In this document: positions 13,044 to 13,199 of the stretch, piece by piece
Numbering within the stretch: the first letter of the stretch is position 1
Layout of the letters: each line of letters begins with the position of its first letter
Source: JAUVXJ01 sp034430275
GTDB lineage: Bacteria > Chloroflexota > Anaerolineae > UBA7937 > B3-Chlor
Reading direction: 5' to 3'
Length of the DNA: 13,199 nucleotides
NCBI GenBank assembly: GCA_034430275.1
Contig: DAOUEW010000072.1
Location: 1 to 13,199, forward strand
The notes under the pieces: generated by a model
Databases searched by the model: none
Told to the model about the DNA's origin: nothing
The model's input: the letters and a program-made list of their open reading frames with translations, nothing else
Program-made: the position numbers and the translations under genes

Positions 13044-13199
13044 TCAATGCTGGTGAGCAACGACGTCTTCGGGCAGCTCGTACCAGCGCTTCTTCTCACC
13101 GATCCTGGCCCGCATCTTCCACTTCATCGACTTCGGCGCATCCTCTATGGCGCGCCTCAGCATACCCAGACGCTCCACTACGATCTGCTCGTGTTCCGG
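13044..13199 (-). CDS. C-terminal end of a second nucleotidyltransferase-like protein
   Basis: The minus strand is open from the window edge to TGA at 13044-13046, giving the last 51 residues of a protein whose start lies beyond 13199. It reads ERLGMLRRAIEDAPKSMKW and then KKRWYELPED. Over 37 residues it aligns without gaps, 19 identical, to the in-frame sequence after the TAG of the 8093 gene. I infer a paralogue of that nucleotidyltransferase-like protein, though its catalytic part is not in view. The basic, Trp-rich tail (PKSMxW and KRWYE) may be a nucleic-acid-binding or dimer element; that is a guess. It converges on the metallophosphoesterase, with a strong hairpin between them. Confidence 0.7.
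   Translation of the reverse strand, partial: PEHEQIVVERLGMLRRAIEDAPKSMKWKMRARIGEKKRWYELPEDVVAHQH

Noticed and set aside
1..13199. CRISPR array, tRNA genes, insertion sequences or attachment sites
   Set aside because: I saw no regularly spaced repeats, no cloverleaf-type sequence, no transposase or integrase motifs and no long terminal inverted repeats by eye.

Overview
The window looks like a chromosomal stretch from a GC-rich bacterium, most likely a member of the Chloroflexota (Anaerolineae- or Dehalococcoidia-like). This is a judgement from the mix of families, not a computed placement: a radical SAM/SPL-like protein next to a DUF763 protein, a small 8-cysteine protein, a degenerate NERD-like membrane protein, a DUF5656-like membrane protein, and roadblock/LC7 proteins with a V4R-like partner. 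Spacing between genes is short, and sigma70-like promoters are easy to see. I see no tRNA, rRNA, CRISPR array, insertion sequence or phage gene.

Layout. (1) 3-104: the tail of a CPBP-family membrane protease. (2) 306-2208, plus strand: a probable operon of a membrane-anchored FHA-fold protein, an aldo/keto reductase with two [4Fe-4S] motifs, and an 8-Cys small protein, closed by a hairpin at 2208-2236. (3) 2360-5410, minus strand: a tight three-gene unit of radical SAM protein with a PolX-like helix-hairpin-helix tail, DUF763 protein with its own HhH-like motif (4-nt overlap), and MutM/Fpg glycosylase. All three fit DNA handling or repair, and this is the best candidate in the window for an undescribed system. 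(4) 5551-7094, minus strand: prepilin peptidase and a two-TM NERD-like protein, with a terminator-like hairpin just upstream of the radical SAM gene. (5) 7124-7168: two back-to-back promoters whose -35 boxes are one base apart, driving the prepilin peptidase leftward and a membrane protein plus a nucleotidyltransferase-like gene rightward. (6) 8093-8998: the nucleotidyltransferase-like gene, apparently cut by an in-frame TAG at 8801-8803; its lost 64-residue tail is readable after the stop. (7) 8999-9401: no gene I can support. (8) 9402-11030: roadblock/LC7 protein, roadblock plus V4R-like protein, and a three-TM small membrane protein. (9) 11210-11650, minus: universal stress protein. (10) 11991-12944: calcineurin-like metallophosphoesterase under a strong extended -10 promoter, ending in a 13-bp terminator-like hairpin. 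(11) 13044-13199, minus: the C-terminal end of a second nucleotidyltransferase-like protein, whose tail aligns without gaps to the orphaned tail in (6).

The most useful points are the amber-interrupted gene with its paralogous control inside the same window, the repair-type operon, and start-codon corrections. Several long reading frames begin upstream of, or inside, their own promoters and must be shortened (true starts near 306, 7094, 7244 and 11991).
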